In this document: positions 46,701 through 55,315 of the stretch, piece by piece | How positions within the stretch are numbered: position 1 is the first letter of the stretch | Layout of the letters: each line of letters opens with the position of its first letter | Assembly: GCA_041392625.1 (NCBI GenBank) | Contig: JAWKLR010000017.1 | Coordinates: forward strand, 1-64,000 | Origin: M3007 sp041392625 | GTDB lineage: Bacteria > Bacteroidota > Bacteroidia > Chitinophagales > Saprospiraceae | Direction: 5' to 3' | Length of the DNA: 64,000 nucleotides | Translations under genes and position numbers: made by a program | The notes under the pieces: generated by a model | What the model was told of the DNA's origin: nothing | Database searches by the model: none | What the model saw: the letters and a program-made list of their open reading frames with translations, nothing else

Positions 46701-47404
46701 TCAGGCCCTTGAGTCAATTGGGTATGATTTATATGCTGAAAGAAAAGCATGAACAACAATGGTTTGAACGCTTGAAACAATTTCAAGAGTTTATAGAAAA
46801 GAATAAGCGAGAGCAAGTTATTTCGGAAAGGGATTGGAAAAGACTTTTTGTACGTATGGGCTTCAGGCTCAACGAGCAGTTAAAGCTGGGAATGCTCGTA
46901 ATAGAAAACAACTTTCTAAAAAAAAAGAGAAGAGAGAAACTTAAATGCAATTGGTTTTAAATGGGTTGAAGGACAAAAGGAGAAAAATACATAGGAAGAG
47001 AGAATTTAGAGGAACTTACAAAACACATCAAACCAAATGGACGATTAGTGTTGCCATCAACTATCAACGGAAGTAGAAATATTCTTTACACTTGGTGGAT
47101 AAACCAAAAAATAGCCTTTGAAGGAGAACTCGCAGATGATAGGGTAAAAGCCTTTCAAAATATTGGTATTGACCTTAAAACAATTAAAAACAACTCAAAA
47201 AGGGACGGCTTTACTAAGTGGGCAAACAGAGTTTATGAAATTGCCGAATTTATTAAAGAAACAGGACATTATCCAAAAGCTGGCAAGGACAAGAAGCAAG
47301 GAAACCTTTACCAGTCATTGGCTAGAACAAAAAGAGCATTCAAAAACAATGAACTCTCAGAGAAGCAAATAGAATTACTAAATGAACTTAAAATTGAATT
47401 ATAA
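43766..47404 (+). pseudogene. Decayed restriction-nuclease/DEAH helicase with helicase-associated domains
   Basis: Protein fragments in changing frames along 3.6 kb form one original product of about 1200 residues. The first frame (43766-44095) ends in an Mrr-like nuclease strand (GNQDYGVDLILQD and YFVVRCKYK). A Walker A motif at about 44421-44443 reads PCGAGKT only if one A is restored. DEAH is at 44794-44805, a YRLYAST segment follows, and motif VI (QAVGR-like) is near 45431. From about 45950 the fragments repeat W...F...WYKYQHS and WINQKIAFEGELAD patterns, as in helicase-associated (HA) domains. The region is much more AT-rich than its neighbours. The gene is dead as it stands; the original role was probably defence against foreign DNA (inference). 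Confidence 0.7.
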
Positions 47405-47750
47405 TGCCAACGCTCAACAGCCACACACATTGCCAAGCCGCTCAAAGCCAACGCGCCAGCCAAAGCTTGTTAAAGAGTGTGTCTGAGCCAACGCATGGAC
47501 AATAAAGAAAAGCACGAAAGCACAACAAAAGCTATACGTAATGCGGGCGAAAGTGCTGATATGACAGTAATTACATTAAACAAACTATTCGGTAGGCGGA
47601 CAGTGAAGTGCCTTGAAATCCCGCACTACGCATAGCCGAGCCGATAATTACTAAAAAGCCTGCACCGCATACAAGTATGCAAGTGCAGGCGCAAAAACAA
47701 AAACCCCTAATTCTTAAATATCTTGAATGGGCATATCGCCCGTTTTTCTT
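47405..47750. other. Non-coding gap with repeats and inverted arms
   Basis: No gene found. It holds three GCCAACGC units (47406, 47447, 47487), a pair of 17-base inverted arms at 47531-47547 and 47620-47636, and a hairpin near 47660-47692 (GCCTGCAC with GTGCAGGC) that may end transcription of either flank. Confidence 0.6.
47531..47636. repeat. Inverted arms GCTATACGTAATGCGGG / CCCGCACTACGCATAGC
   Basis: Arms of 17 bases at 47531-47547 and 47620-47636 match at 15 positions and enclose 72 bases. The cruciform outline recalls an integron attC site, but the GTTRRRY/RYYYAAC core is missing. It may be the end of a mobile unit or an RNA stem. Confidence 0.5.
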
Positions 47751-48440
47751 TTAGTGGCAATCCAGTTGTGCCGGTGGGACAGCAGATTCAAACAAGGACA
47801 AATCCAGGTGAAGTCCACGGCTGATCAATAGAATTCCTGTAATGGCGAGCAGCATGGGTTGGATGATCTGAAATTTCTTTCGCAGTTGAATACTTATGCT
47901 TTTGCCTGCGGTCATGGTGAACAGCAGAAGCGGGATAGTACCCAGGCCAAAGACCATCATAAATGCAGCTCCCAGCCAGGGAGTGGCACTGGCAATTGCA
48001 CCAGCAAGTGCTGCATACACCAGTCCACATGGCAGAAACCCGTTCAGAAGTCCCATGCTCCAGCTGGCTGCAATGGAATCTTTATTGATTAAATATCCAA
48101 GTTGCTTCTTTACATACTGTGTTGCCTGGCGCAGTCCCGGGATTTTCATGGCTGCCCGTTCCCAATGATATGCATAGAAGGCAGCTAAAATCATGCTTAC
48201 CCCTGCAATCAGAGAGAGTGCTTGTTGAAAACCCGCCATGGCGAGCCCTTTCCCGGCTAGTCCAAAAAACAGACCTAAGCCTGCATATGCGCTTATTCTG
48301 CCCGACTGATAAATCAGGGCGCGGCCCAGCATCTTTCGGCGTGTTTCAGCCGGAAGCGGTATGGCCAGCATCAATGGGCCACACATGGCCACACAGTGCA
48401 GGCTACCTGCCAGTCCGAGTAAGAGCGCAGTCCACAGCAT
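47751..48440 (-). CDS. TauE/SafE (UreH-like) membrane protein of the cbb3 operon
   Basis: A 229-residue protein with six membrane segments. The N-terminal LAGSLHCVAMCGPLML, with the HCVxMCGP pattern, marks the UreH/SafE-type family found at the end of cbb3 operons, probably for copper or redox handling during oxidase assembly. It has Cys residues in the membrane suited to metal or disulphide exchange. Its ATG is 3 bases after the FixH stop, so it is part of the operon. Confidence 0.82.
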   Translation of the reverse strand: MLWTALLLGLAGSLHCVAMCGPLMLAIPLPAETRRKMLGRALIYQSGRISAYAGLGLFFGLAGKGLAMAGFQQALSLIAGVSMILAAFYAYHWERAAMKIPGLRQATQYVKKQLGYLINKDSIAASWSMGLLNGFLPCGLVYAALAGAIASATPWLGAAFMMVFGLGTIPLLLFTMTAGKSISIQLRKKFQIIQPMLLAITGILLISRGLHLDLSLFESAVPPAQLDCH

Positions 48441-48443
48441 GTC

Positions 48444-48884
48444 TTACAAGTTGATTCGTTGTTCGTTGAAAAAGGCGGTTCCGCCTGCGGCCCAGTCTAC
48501 CTCAATATTCCAGAGGCCGCCATAGAATCCGTCGGTTGGAATGTAGAAGTCACCTTTTTCATCGGGTGTAATGTCAATGAACTTATCATCGGATAGGGTA
48601 GCGGAGCGGAACAGTTTTACTTTACCGCTGGGAGCTCCCAATCGTTCGGGAAAATCTATTTTTATTCTGTTTTGGTCTGCTTCAAAACGGATAGGCAGAC
48701 CGCCTTCCAGATTTGCAGCATTTTGTTTTTTATTAAAATGCTCCTGATAGTTCAGGTCGAGTTTGTAGTAATCATCCTGAACAAGCCCTGGGTTGTGCTT
48801 AGTTGATGCAAGAACAGCGCCTACCATGCCGACGACGAATACACCATATACCAAGGCTATACCGGTTCCCCAATTGAATTTCAT
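48444..48884 (-). CDS. ccoH: FixH-family protein
   Basis: A 146-residue protein with one N-terminal membrane segment (about 5-25, ALVYGVFVVGMVGAV) and a periplasmic beta-sandwich domain (LPIRFEADQNRIKIDFPERLG to WNIEVDWAAGG). This is the FixH/CcoH layout; it helps assemble the cbb3 oxidase. It lies between ccoG and the SafE-like gene on the same strand. Confidence 0.8.
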   Translation of the reverse strand: MKFNWGTGIALVYGVFVVGMVGAVLASTKHNPGLVQDDYYKLDLNYQEHFNKKQNAANLEGGLPIRFEADQNRIKIDFPERLGAPSGKVKLFRSATLSDDKFIDITPDEKGDFYIPTDGFYGGLWNIEVDWAAGGTAFFNEQRINL

Positions 48885-48925
48885 AAGAGTGTATTTTGTT
48901 TTTGCTTAAGGGTGCCTGAGCAGGC

Positions 48926-50374
48926 TTATTTGCCTGGCCCCAGGAAGTTGGTTTTTACATGGTCGATGAGTTTGCCTTTTGAGTAGACCTCAATTTCCAG
49001 GGGAGTTTTTCTTCCATTTAATTTTTCCTTAGGCATTTCGATAAAGAAAGCGCCCTGGGCTTTTTCTCCTTTGGCAATTGGCTCGGGTGCATGTCCCACC
49101 ATTTTGATAATCCCTTCCTCGTTTTTCAAGCGGATTTCTACGGGCAATTCCCCGCCGCTTTTATTGATGAGTTTGTAGGTATACAAATTAGATAAATGCC
49201 CTTCATCAACCTTTTGGTAAAGTTGTCCCGGGGATCTCAGAATGATACTTTCAATGGAGCCTCTGTTTGCAATAAGGGCTACGTCGAGAATGAGCAATGC
49301 AAGGAGTACAGCAGAATAAGCAAATACTCTTGGGGTGAATATTTTTTTCTCGCCGCTTTCAATACCTTTCATGGAGTCGTAACGGATCAAGCCGCGTGGC
49401 TTTTCAATTTTATCCATTACTTCATCACAGGCATCGATACAGGCTGTACAATTGACACACTCAAGTTGTGTACCATTTCGAATGTCGATGCCGGTAGGGC
49501 AGACTGCAATACACAATTTACAGTCGATGCAATCTCCCTGTGGGCTGGCTGCTTCCTGAATGGATTCAATCGGATTTTTTTGTTTTTTCAGTTTGCCTCT
49601 TGGCTCACCACGAACGTAGTCATAAGCAACCACCACCGTATCTTTTACTAGCAATACACCTTGAAGGCGGCCGTAAGGACAAATTGTGGTACATACCTGT
49701 TCGCGAAGTCGGGAGAATACAAAATAGAAAATACCGGAAAAAATCAACATGCCAATGAAGCCTGAGAAGTGTTCGCTGATTGGATCGGTAATGATCTGAA
49801 ATACTTTCTCAGTTCCCAGGATATACGCGAGGAAGAGGTTGGAAACGACTACCGCAATTGCAAAGAAGATGGCATGTTTGAGTGCCTTTTTCCGAATCTT
49901 ACTTGCTGACCAGGGAGCCTGGTCCAGTTTGCGTTGTTGATTGGCATCGCCTTCAATCCAGTATTCAATTTTGCGGAAAACATTTTCCATGAATACCGTT
50001 TGGGGGCATGCCCAACCACAAAACAAACGGCCATAAACCACGGTGAACAAAATAATGAACACAAACATGGTCAACATTGCTAGTGCAAACAAGTGAAAGT
50101 CTTGCGGGGTAAACAAAATTCCGAACAAGACAAACTTGCGTTCCAGTACATTGAACAGCATAAACTGTTCGCCATTTACTTTGATAAACGGCATACCGAT
50201 AAACAGGGCCAGAAATACAATGGTGGCCAGGTTGCGGTAATTCGTGAACCGTCCTTTGGGTTTTTTCGGATAAATCCAAATACGTTTTCCGTGTTCGTCT
50301 ACAGTTGCGATCCGATCACGAAACTCTTCGGTATCCTCAATAAAGTCGAGCCAGGGTTCTTTCTCTTGAGACAT
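48926..50374 (-). CDS. ccoG: cbb3 oxidase accessory protein CcoG (FixG)
   Basis: A 482-residue membrane ferredoxin. Several membrane segments occupy the first half and one lies near 345, with RLFCGWACPQTVFME before the second. Two Fe-S clusters follow as CIDCKLCIAVCPTGID and CVNCTACIDACDEVM around residues 270-305, and the C-terminal FixG domain is beta-rich. CcoG acts as a cupric reductase supporting oxidase assembly. It follows ccoP after a hairpin-bearing gap. Confidence 0.92.
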   Translation of the reverse strand: MSQEKEPWLDFIEDTEEFRDRIATVDEHGKRIWIYPKKPKGRFTNYRNLATIVFLALFIGMPFIKVNGEQFMLFNVLERKFVLFGILFTPQDFHLFALAMLTMFVFIILFTVVYGRLFCGWACPQTVFMENVFRKIEYWIEGDANQQRKLDQAPWSASKIRKKALKHAIFFAIAVVVSNLFLAYILGTEKVFQIITDPISEHFSGFIGMLIFSGIFYFVFSRLREQVCTTICPYGRLQGVLLVKDTVVVAYDYVRGEPRGKLKKQKNPIESIQEAASPQGDCIDCKLCIAVCPTGIDIRNGTQLECVNCTACIDACDEVMDKIEKPRGLIRYDSMKGIESGEKKIFTPRVFAYSAVLLALLILDVALIANRGSIESIILRSPGQLYQKVDEGHLSNLYTYKLINKSGGELPVEIRLKNEEGIIKMVGHAPEPIAKGEKAQGAFFIEMPKEKLNGRKTPLEIEVYSKGKLIDHVKTNFLGPGK

Positions 50375-50410
50375 TGTTCTTGCTTAATTTAGTAGGTCTT
50401 TGGGGTTGTG

Positions 50411-50456
50411 GAGACCAATCCGAACAAAAGCACGGGTACTCTTGTGGATTGGTCTC
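50411..50456 (-). terminator. Hairpin between ccoP and ccoG
   Basis: GAGACCAATCC at 50411-50421 pairs perfectly with 50446-50456. It lies in the 94-base space between ccoP and ccoG on the minus strand and may partly end transcription or protect the ccoP end of the mRNA. Confidence 0.5.
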
Positions 50457-50468
50457 ACACGGGATTTA

Positions 50469-51419
50469 TTATTCACTCACTGCTGTGCTGTCAGTTGGCG
50501 TTTCAGCCGGTGCGGCTTCTTCCTGCCAGAGGTCACCTTGTGGGGCCTTAGGGTTTGGAGGGTTAGTTCCCTGCAAGGTGAGAATATACGATGCTACCTT
50601 TTGAATATCGCTTGGAGTCAATTGTGCAGACCACGCGATCATACCTTTTTCAGGCACACCATTTTTAATGGTTTTGAATACATTCTTGATACCGCCACCG
50701 TGCAACCAATATGCATCGGTTAGGTTTGGACCGATGGTGTTCCCTTCACCTGCAGTTCCGTGACATGGAGTACAGTTGGTTGAGAAGATGAGTTGGCCAT
50801 CACCGAGTGGGCCACTTTCTGTAAGTTGAACCACAGATTCTTCGTCTACACGGTTGGCTGCACCTGCAAGTGCGATGGCCATTTCCTTTTTGGCCTGTTC
50901 CATCTCCATCTCGTATTCTTTTGCCTGGTTTGGTCCGTCACCTCCCCAGTGGTAGTAGAACATATAGACTACCGCAAAAATGATGGTCAGGATAAACATA
51001 TTAACCCACCAGGGTGGAAGTGTGTTATCCAATTCCCGGATTCCGTCGTAGGCGTGATCCTTAAGGATTTCTTCCTCCCGGTCGATTGGAACGGCATCTT
51101 CCCAGAATGTTTTGCGGAATTTGTCCCAAAGGCTGTCTCCCGAAGGCGCGGCAGCTGCGGCCAGTTCCTCAAGCGTAATTCCACTTTTTTCTGCCTGCAA
51201 CGCAACTACGCGCTTGTACAGAAACTGGTTTACTTTGATTACATAAACCATTGCAACAATAAAGAGAAGTGCAGCTGCAGTGATTAGCACCAGGGTCATG
51301 ATGCTGCCCAATTGGTTGGGCTCAGTTGCTGCATCCGGGGCAGGCATGTTGGCTTGCGCCATCAGCAAGGAAGCGGAGCCCAGGAAGAGCAAGGTGAAAA
51401 TATATTTTAATGATTTCAT
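50469..51419 (-). CDS. ccoP: cbb3 oxidase cytochrome c subunit CcoP, single haem
   Basis: A 316-residue subunit. The ATG at 51419 (KSLKYIFTLLFL) gives a signal-like hydrophobic start; a second membrane segment is at about 42-62 and a third near 138-158, followed by one cytochrome c domain (CTPCHGTAGEGNTIG). Only one CXXCH motif is seen, whereas proteobacterial CcoP usually has two, so this is the mono-haem form found in some Bacteroidota. It carries electrons from soluble cytochrome c to CcoNO. Confidence 0.88.
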   Translation of the reverse strand: MKSLKYIFTLLFLGSASLLMAQANMPAPDAATEPNQLGSIMTLVLITAAALLFIVAMVYVIKVNQFLYKRVVALQAEKSGITLEELAAAAAPSGDSLWDKFRKTFWEDAVPIDREEEILKDHAYDGIRELDNTLPPWWVNMFILTIIFAVVYMFYYHWGGDGPNQAKEYEMEMEQAKKEMAIALAGAANRVDEESVVQLTESGPLGDGQLIFSTNCTPCHGTAGEGNTIGPNLTDAYWLHGGGIKNVFKTIKNGVPEKGMIAWSAQLTPSDIQKVASYILTLQGTNPPNPKAPQGDLWQEEAAPAETPTDSTAVSE

Positions 51420-51468
51420 TTTATTCAAAAATTGAAAGTTTGAATTTCGTTTCCCAGTTGGCTTCGTT

Positions 51469-51509
51469 CGGTTTATTGGCTGCCGGTTTATCGACAGCCA
51501 ATAAAACCG
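51469..51509 (-). terminator. Hairpin between ccoQ and ccoP
   Basis: CGGTTT-ATTGGCTG pairs with CAGCCAATAAAACCG (one bulged base) around 12 bases. It lies in the 99-base space between ccoQ and ccoP and may be an mRNA-processing or partial terminator structure. Confidence 0.55.
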
Positions 51510-51518
51510 TCCGTTTGC

Positions 51519-51677
51519 CTAGTCTTCCAGTGGCATTTGTGCCATCCGGTCGGTATCCTGTTTGTTGCTAAGCGCTGCCCGAATGGCTGCTACACAGAAT
51601 GTAGTGAAAAACAACAGTAGCGCTGAGATTCCAAACCACTGAATACCTTGTGCTGATTCTAAGATGTACTTATACAT
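51519..51677 (-). CDS. ccoQ: cbb3 oxidase small subunit CcoQ
   Basis: A 52-residue protein with one membrane helix (about 12-34, IQWFGISALLLFFTTF) and a short hydrophilic tail. The frame lies between the CcoNO and CcoP genes, 25 bases after the ccoNO stop, the standard place for ccoQ (FixQ). It is too small for length-filtered gene calls but has the expected topology. Confidence 0.75.
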   Translation of the reverse strand: MYKYILESAQGIQWFGISALLLFFTTFCVAAIRAALSNKQDTDRMAQMPLED

Positions 51678-51702
51678 AAGTTAGATTTTTGTAGTCAGTA
51701 GT

Positions 51703-53845
51703 TTATTTGTTTTCTGTTGTCTTTTGCGCTTTGATATCGGTACCCAGACGCTGCAAGTAGGCAATGATTGCTACAATTTCCTTGTTTTCAAGGCCTTCGT
51801 CTTCGATGCCCTGACCTTTCAGGCTTTCAGCAACTGCTTTTGCTTGTGTCTGCGCTTCCTGAATCGCACGGTCTTCAAATCCTTTTGGATATGGAGTTCC
51901 GAGGAAACGGAGTGTTCCGATTTTCGCTGGAAGCAAACTCAAATCCATGTCATTCTCAACAAGCCATTCGTATGGTGGCATGATGGAATTGGGTGAGGTT
52001 GTTCTTGGGTCGATCATGTGGTTGTAGTGCCAGCTATCCGGGTACTTACCACCTTCACGCATCAAGTCCGGACCAGTTCGTTTACTACCCCAAAGGAATG
52101 GGCGATCGTAAACATATTCACCGGATTTGGAGTATTCACCATAACGAGCAGTTTCTGCGCGGAATGGACGAATCATCTGGGAGTGGCAACCCACACACCC
52201 TTCGCGGATGTAGATGTCACGGCCTGTAAGTTCAAGCGGAGAGTAGGGTTTAACTGATTCAATTTTTGGAACCTGGCTTTCGACAAATACCATTGGAATG
52301 ATTTGTACGATACCACCAATTGCGATCAGAATGGTGCTAAAAAGCAACATTTGCATTGGACGGCTTTCAACCCAGCGGTGCCAGTATTCCCCTTTTGCAA
52401 GGGCAAGTGGACGGGTGTCGCGTGCAGGTGCTTCTGCATCTTCATTAGAAAGGAAGGTGCCGCTTTTACCAGTCATGTACAAGTTGTACACACCCAGGAT
52501 AGTACCAACAAAGAACAGGGTGCCACCCAGCGCACGAACTGCGTACATCGGGATGAGTTGAAGTACTGTATCTAGGAAGTTACCCCATGCGAGTGTTCCT
52601 TCTGGAGTAAACTCTTTCCACATGAAGTGCTGTGTCCAGCCACCCCAGTAAAGAGGAACTGCGTAGAATACAATACCGAGCGTACCAATCCAGAAGTGGA
52701 TGTTAGCGAGGTTGGTAGAGTATAGTTTGGTGCGATACATACGTGGCCAGAGCCAGTAAAGCATAGCAAAAGTCATAAATCCATTCCATCCAAGAGCACC
52801 TACGTGAACGTGGGCGATGGTCCAGTCAGTAAAGTGGCTGATGGCGTTTACACTCTTGATTGAAAGCATTGGGCCTTCAAATGTTGCCATACCGTATGCA
52901 GTGATGGCCACTACCATAAACTTCAGCACTGGGTCTTGGCGAACGCGGTCCCATGCACCACGAAGTGTAAGCAGACCGTTCAACATACCACCCCAGGATG
53001 GTGCAATCAACATAACTGAGAAGACAGTACCGAGTGATTGAACCCAATCGGGCAGTGAAGAATAGAGCAAGTGGTGAGGTCCGGCCCAGATGTAGATGAA
53101 AATCAGTGCCCAGAAGTGGATAATCGAGAGTTTATAGGAATAAACCGGGCGATTAGCCGCTTTTGGAAGGAAGTAATACATTACCCCGAGATATGGAGTA
53201 GTGAGGAAGAATGCCACAGCATTGTGTCCATACCACCACTGAACCAGTGCTTCTTGCACACCAGCAAAAACAGGATAAGAACCGAGCAAGGAGTAAGGAA
53301 TCTCAAAACTACGCACGATGTGCAGCACCGCTACTGTTACCCAGGTTGCAATGTAGAACCAGATGGCTACATACAGGTGGGATTCGCGGCGTTTGATGAT
53401 GGTTCCGAACATATTAATACCAAAAACTACCCAGACCAGTGTGATCAGGATATCCAGAGGCCAAATAAGTTCGGCATACTCCCCACTGGTAGTCAGACCC
53501 ATTGGCAGCGTAATTGCTGCAAGAAGAATGACCACCTGCCAGGCCCAGAAGTGAATCCAGGAAAGGGTGTCACTAAACATCCGCGATTTCAACAAACGCT
53601 GGAGTGAGTAGTAAACCCCCATGAAGATACCATTGCCTACAAAGGCAAAAATTACGGCGTTGGTGTGCAATGGACGGAGTCGCCCAAATGTGGTAAATGG
53701 AATTCCCCAGGTTAACCTCTGGGAATATTAGCCGAAAGGCTAAAACCAAGCCAACGAGCATACCTACGAGACCAAACACAAAAGATGCGATCCCAAATGC
53801 TCTGACAATCTTGTTGTCGTACTGAAATTGTTCAATTCGGCTCAT
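51703..53845 (-). CDS. ccoN: Fused cbb3 oxidase subunits CcoN-CcoO, with a single-base frameshift
   Basis: ATG 53845 opens CcoN (MSRIEQFQYDNKIVRAF), and near 53704-53711 the frame must change by one base: after FPEVNLG the +1 frame resumes as IPFTTFGRLRPLHTNA and runs unbroken to 51703. An extra base in the GGGGAA run explains it. CcoN residues include the copper/haem histidines in WWYGHNAVAFFLT, IWAGPHHLLY and TDWTIAHVHVGALGW; CcoO follows with CVGCHSQMIRPF. The fusion is typical of Bacteroidota. The protein (about 710 residues) is the catalytic core that reduces O2 and pumps protons. Confidence 0.9.
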
Positions 53846-53888
53846 AAAGCTGATTATGAGATTAGTTATAAGTTAAGTTTGGATGTTG

Positions 53889-54062
53889 CTATTCTTGTTC
53901 CGGGGATTCTTCCGGCATGGTGCCATCGTCATCGAAAAGCATGCGAACTGCCGGGGTATAATCATCATCGTACTGGCCATTTCTGGCTGCCCAGAAGTAG
54001 GCAAGCAGGAACCCGGCTGCCACGATGAGGCTTATAAGAATGAGGAGAAATATAATTTCCAT
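53889..54062 (-). CDS. ccoS: cbb3 oxidase assembly protein CcoS
   Basis: A 57-residue protein with one N-terminal membrane segment (about 3-24, IIFLLILISLIVAAGFLLAY) followed by FWAARNGQYDD, the CcoS signature (FWxxxxGQxDD), and an acidic tail. It is needed for haem and copper insertion into the oxidase. It precedes ccoN by 43 bases and opens the operon seen here; ccoI is not in the window. Confidence 0.88.
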   Translation of the reverse strand: MEIIFLLILISLIVAAGFLLAYFWAARNGQYDDDYTPAVRMLFDDDGTMPEESPEQE

Positions 54063-54355
54063 TAGTGGGTGGTTGTTGTTTTTTGCTTTAAAACTGGCTG
54101 CAAGGTCGGGCCCTTACATTTCTGCACGGATGATTTGAATCAGGAGCCCCCGTGATGTTAGTCAAGTCGCAGGTGATTTATCACCGAAATCGGGCTGTAT
54201 TATGCTCGTTAAACCTGCATGCTATCAATCGCATTAAATTTCAAAACATAGGCGGAAAGAGTGGGTAATATGTTGTTAGTTGTGCTGTGCGCCCGCAAAT
54301 TGGAAAGAACAACAACTTCTAATTTTTAATTACCTTGGCACTGCAACTACGACTT
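54063..54355. other. Divergent control region with palindrome GGTGAT-TT-ATCACC
   Basis: The gap between the cbb3 operon and the TIR-like gene has no gene. A perfect 6+6 palindrome (GGTGAT, TT, ATCACC) lies at 54172-54185, about 110 bases before ccoS. Its halves recall CRP/FNR half sites, but the 2-base spacer is shorter than TTGAT-N4-ATCAA, so it is only a candidate operator. Confidence 0.35.
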
Positions 54356-55177
54356 ATGCTGAATTTGTATATTTCACATGCCGCAGCCGACCGGAAGACC
54401 CTGGATAAACTACTTATCTGGCTGAAACCTCTTGAAGAGAAATATTTTCTTCGGATTTGGTATGATAAGCCGCTTCCCAAGCCCAAGCCCTTGCCAATAG
54501 CCTGGCAAATGTTGTTGTTTTGGTACAAACCACCAGTAAACAAACTTCCCTATAATCCCGATTTGCCGGTCAAGGTCCGAGAAGGCCATATTTACCTTTT
54601 TCTGACGAGTTATAATTCACTCGCAAGTCCGCACATCAACCAAATTGAGATACCGGCTGCTGCCGATCGCCTCATCCAAAACGGAGAAAATCTGGTCCGC
54701 ATATTTCCGGTTGTCGCATCTCCATCTCAATGGAAAAAAGACTCGCGGTTGGCTGGGTTTAAACCACTTGGGCCCGAAGCCGGAATATCAAAATCAAAGC
54801 CGGAGGAAGATGCTTTCAATCAAATAATTGACGAATTAGAACCGATTATTGGAGAGTTGCGGCAAAATTGGATTGAGGAAAACAAGCGATTAGGCTTACC
54901 TACCGATACGTTTTTTAAACCAGCAGTTGCAGCACTTCCTGGTTCAGAGCCCAGCAGTTTGCCTGCCTGGTCTGGCTGGCTTTTGTTGTTTGGTATAATT
55001 TATTTTGTAAGTGCCTGGTTTACTACTTACTGTGCTCCCAACATGTATCACCGGTACAAACCGGAACGTTCGCCCTTTGAATCTCAACCGCGCCCTTATT
55101 TTAGAGAAAATCCGTATCAATTGCCGGATACCACCAATCTTCCCCCGGTAGATGAGCCTGCAAACAAACGGTTTTGA
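54356..55177 (+). CDS. TIR-like domain membrane protein
   Basis: A 273-residue protein from ATG 54356. The N-terminal about 160 residues fit the TIR fold: LYISHAAADRKTLDKLLIWL as strand A/helix A, LRIWYDK, LFLTSYNSLASPHINQIEI with a candidate NADase Glu, and RIFPVVASPSQWKKDSRL. A single membrane helix (about 208-226, WLLLFGIIYFVSAWFTTY) leads to a proline-rich tail. Membrane-anchored TIR proteins act in NAD-based signalling or defence in other bacteria; whether this one is enzymatic is unknown. It is divergent from the cbb3 operon. Confidence 0.65.
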   Translation: MLNLYISHAAADRKTLDKLLIWLKPLEEKYFLRIWYDKPLPKPKPLPIAWQMLLFWYKPPVNKLPYNPDLPVKVREGHIYLFLTSYNSLASPHINQIEIPAAADRLIQNGENLVRIFPVVASPSQWKKDSRLAGFKPLGPEAGISKSKPEEDAFNQIIDELEPIIGELRQNWIEENKRLGLPTDTFFKPAVAALPGSEPSSLPAWSGWLLLFGIIYFVSAWFTTYCAPNMYHRYKPERSPFESQPRPYFRENPYQLPDTTNLPPVDEPANKRF

Positions 55178-55221
55178 TACTTTGGGCAAAAACCATCCTC
55201 CTGATTTCATCCTTCATGCTG

Positions 55222-55229
55222 TATATTTG
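55222..55229 (+). promoter_or_regulatory. -7 promoter element (TATATTTG)
   Basis: TATATTTG matches TAnnTTTG and lies 87 bases before the T9SS protein start. Confidence 0.4.
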
Positions 55230-55315
55230 GCATCCGTTGAACGGACTTAGGCATACCCATGCCTAGGGAATATTCCTAAATCAAATCAATTTTTTGCTTT
55301 CCAAAACCAACGTAT

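Noticed and set aside
47531..47636. Integron attC site
   Set aside because: The arms suit but the conserved GTTRRRY/RYYYAAC core triplets are absent and no integrase is near.
53071..53607. 178-codon plus-strand frame opposite ccoN
   Set aside because: Antisense to conserved histidine-bearing helices of CcoN.
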